In this document: piece after piece, positions 38,930 to 39,450 of the stretch
Position numbering within the stretch: position 1 is the stretch's first letter
How the letters are laid out: each line of letters begins with the position of its first letter
Source: Discostella pseudostelligera
Lineage: Eukaryota; Bacillariophyta; Thalassiosirophyceae; Thalassiosirales; Thalassiosiraceae
Direction of reading: 5' to 3'
Assembly (NCBI GenBank): GCA_036940085.1
Contig: JALLBK010000557.1
Span: 1-39,450, forward strand
DNA: 39,450 nt
The notes under the pieces: model-generated
Database searches by the model: none
The model's input: the letters and a program-made list of their open reading frames with translations, nothing else
What the model was told of the DNA's origin: nothing
Position numbers and translations under genes: made by a program

Positions 38930-39450
38930 GAACCTCTAAACATCTGCACAGCATGCTCTGCATCTGTACAATCACCTCTGGTGATGACCCTCAGCACCTT
39001 CTCTTCAGCACCTCAGCACCTCAGCACCTGAATATCTGCACATCATGGTGCATCTGCCCTCCTGCACCTGTACCTCTGCACCTCTAAACCAGTGAACCTC
39101 AGCACCTGCACCTGCACAATATCCTCTGTTGAACCTCAGCACCTCTATATCTGCTATATCTGCACCACTGCACCCCTCAACCTCTGCACCTCTGCACCTG
39201 CACAATCATTTCCACTGACAAAGAACCATAGCACCTACTCAGCCTCAGCACCTCCATATTGGCACCTATGCATCTCTGCACCTCCTCTGAACCTCTGCAC
39301 TTGCTCTGCATTCATACAATTACCTACACCTGCACATGGAGATGGAGCTGCACCTACACCCTGCACCTGCACCTCTGGTGAACCTCAGCACCCCAGAACC
39401 TCATCTGCGCCCACCTCTGTACACCTTTGCACCTCTGCACCTCTGCACCT
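38930..39450. repeat. Degenerate short-period satellite reaching the window edge
   Basis: Built from variants of GCACCTCT/CAGCACCT (8-bp period, for example 39010-39030 and 39425-39450) and GCACCT (6-bp period, for example 39102-39115), with AT-rich interruptions. It continues to the last base, so its full length is unknown. The minus-strand frame through it (about 39005-39205) encodes a GAEV-type repeat and is not treated as a gene. Confidence 0.75.

Noticed and set aside
1..39450. CRISPR arrays, insertion sequences, prophage or bacterial operons
   Set aside because: No regularly spaced repeats, transposase or phage genes; introns and organelle-targeting signals show a eukaryotic nuclear region.

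Overview
The window looks like nuclear DNA of a photosynthetic stramenopile, most likely a diatom. The genes have GT-AG introns, mostly 67-165 nt long. Many proteins carry long Ser/Thr/Asn/Gln/Asp-rich low-complexity tails. Two predicted proteins have a secretory signal peptide whose cleavage point is followed by Phe or Trp, as in diatom bipartite plastid presequences. The organism call is inference; no species can be named from the sequence alone.

Layout, left to right: an HMG-box protein with a Cys/His cluster (+, possibly continuing left of the window); a polynucleotide kinase/3'-phosphatase fused in one frame to an aldo-keto reductase (-); a single 5S rRNA gene (+); a 5'-truncated, frame-broken lactate-permease pseudogene (-); an ATG18/WIPI PROPPIN (+); an acidic protein starting MGCAAS (-); an ERGIC3/Erv46 cargo receptor (+); TIM10 (-); the E1-alpha subunit of branched-chain 2-oxoacid dehydrogenase (+); the exocyst subunit SEC6 with a long NPF-rich N-terminus (-); an unrecognised small gene with a frame break (+); a plastid-targeted CP12-like protein (+); a secreted prolyl 4-hydroxylase with ankyrin repeats (-); a class-3 lipase (+); a plastid DUF1995-like protein (-); and a GH38 alpha-mannosidase whose frame is broken at least four times (+). 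From 37.9 kb to the right edge there are degenerate minisatellites and a decayed second copy of the mannosidase 5' end.

Genes alternate strands almost perfectly, giving six divergent gene pairs that share 0.35-0.67 kb promoters. Each shared promoter contains one or more copies of the core TGGCGGG/CCCGCCA or the related GGCGCGAAA (E2F/DP-like). The densest case is six sites in 150 bp upstream of the mannosidase, several spaced 20 bp apart. The TIM10/BCKDHA pair, both mitochondrial, also shares a perfect TGACGTCA palindrome. ATG18, SEC6 and ERGIC3 all act in membrane traffic, but nothing here shows that they are co-regulated.

The assembly has visible defects. At three places a single N sits between two copies of the same 64-72 bp sequence, which is the signature of unmerged contig overlaps. 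One of these breaks the SEC6 frame artificially. The most notable biology is the PNKP-AKR fusion, the SEC6 NPF array and the shared-promoter element.
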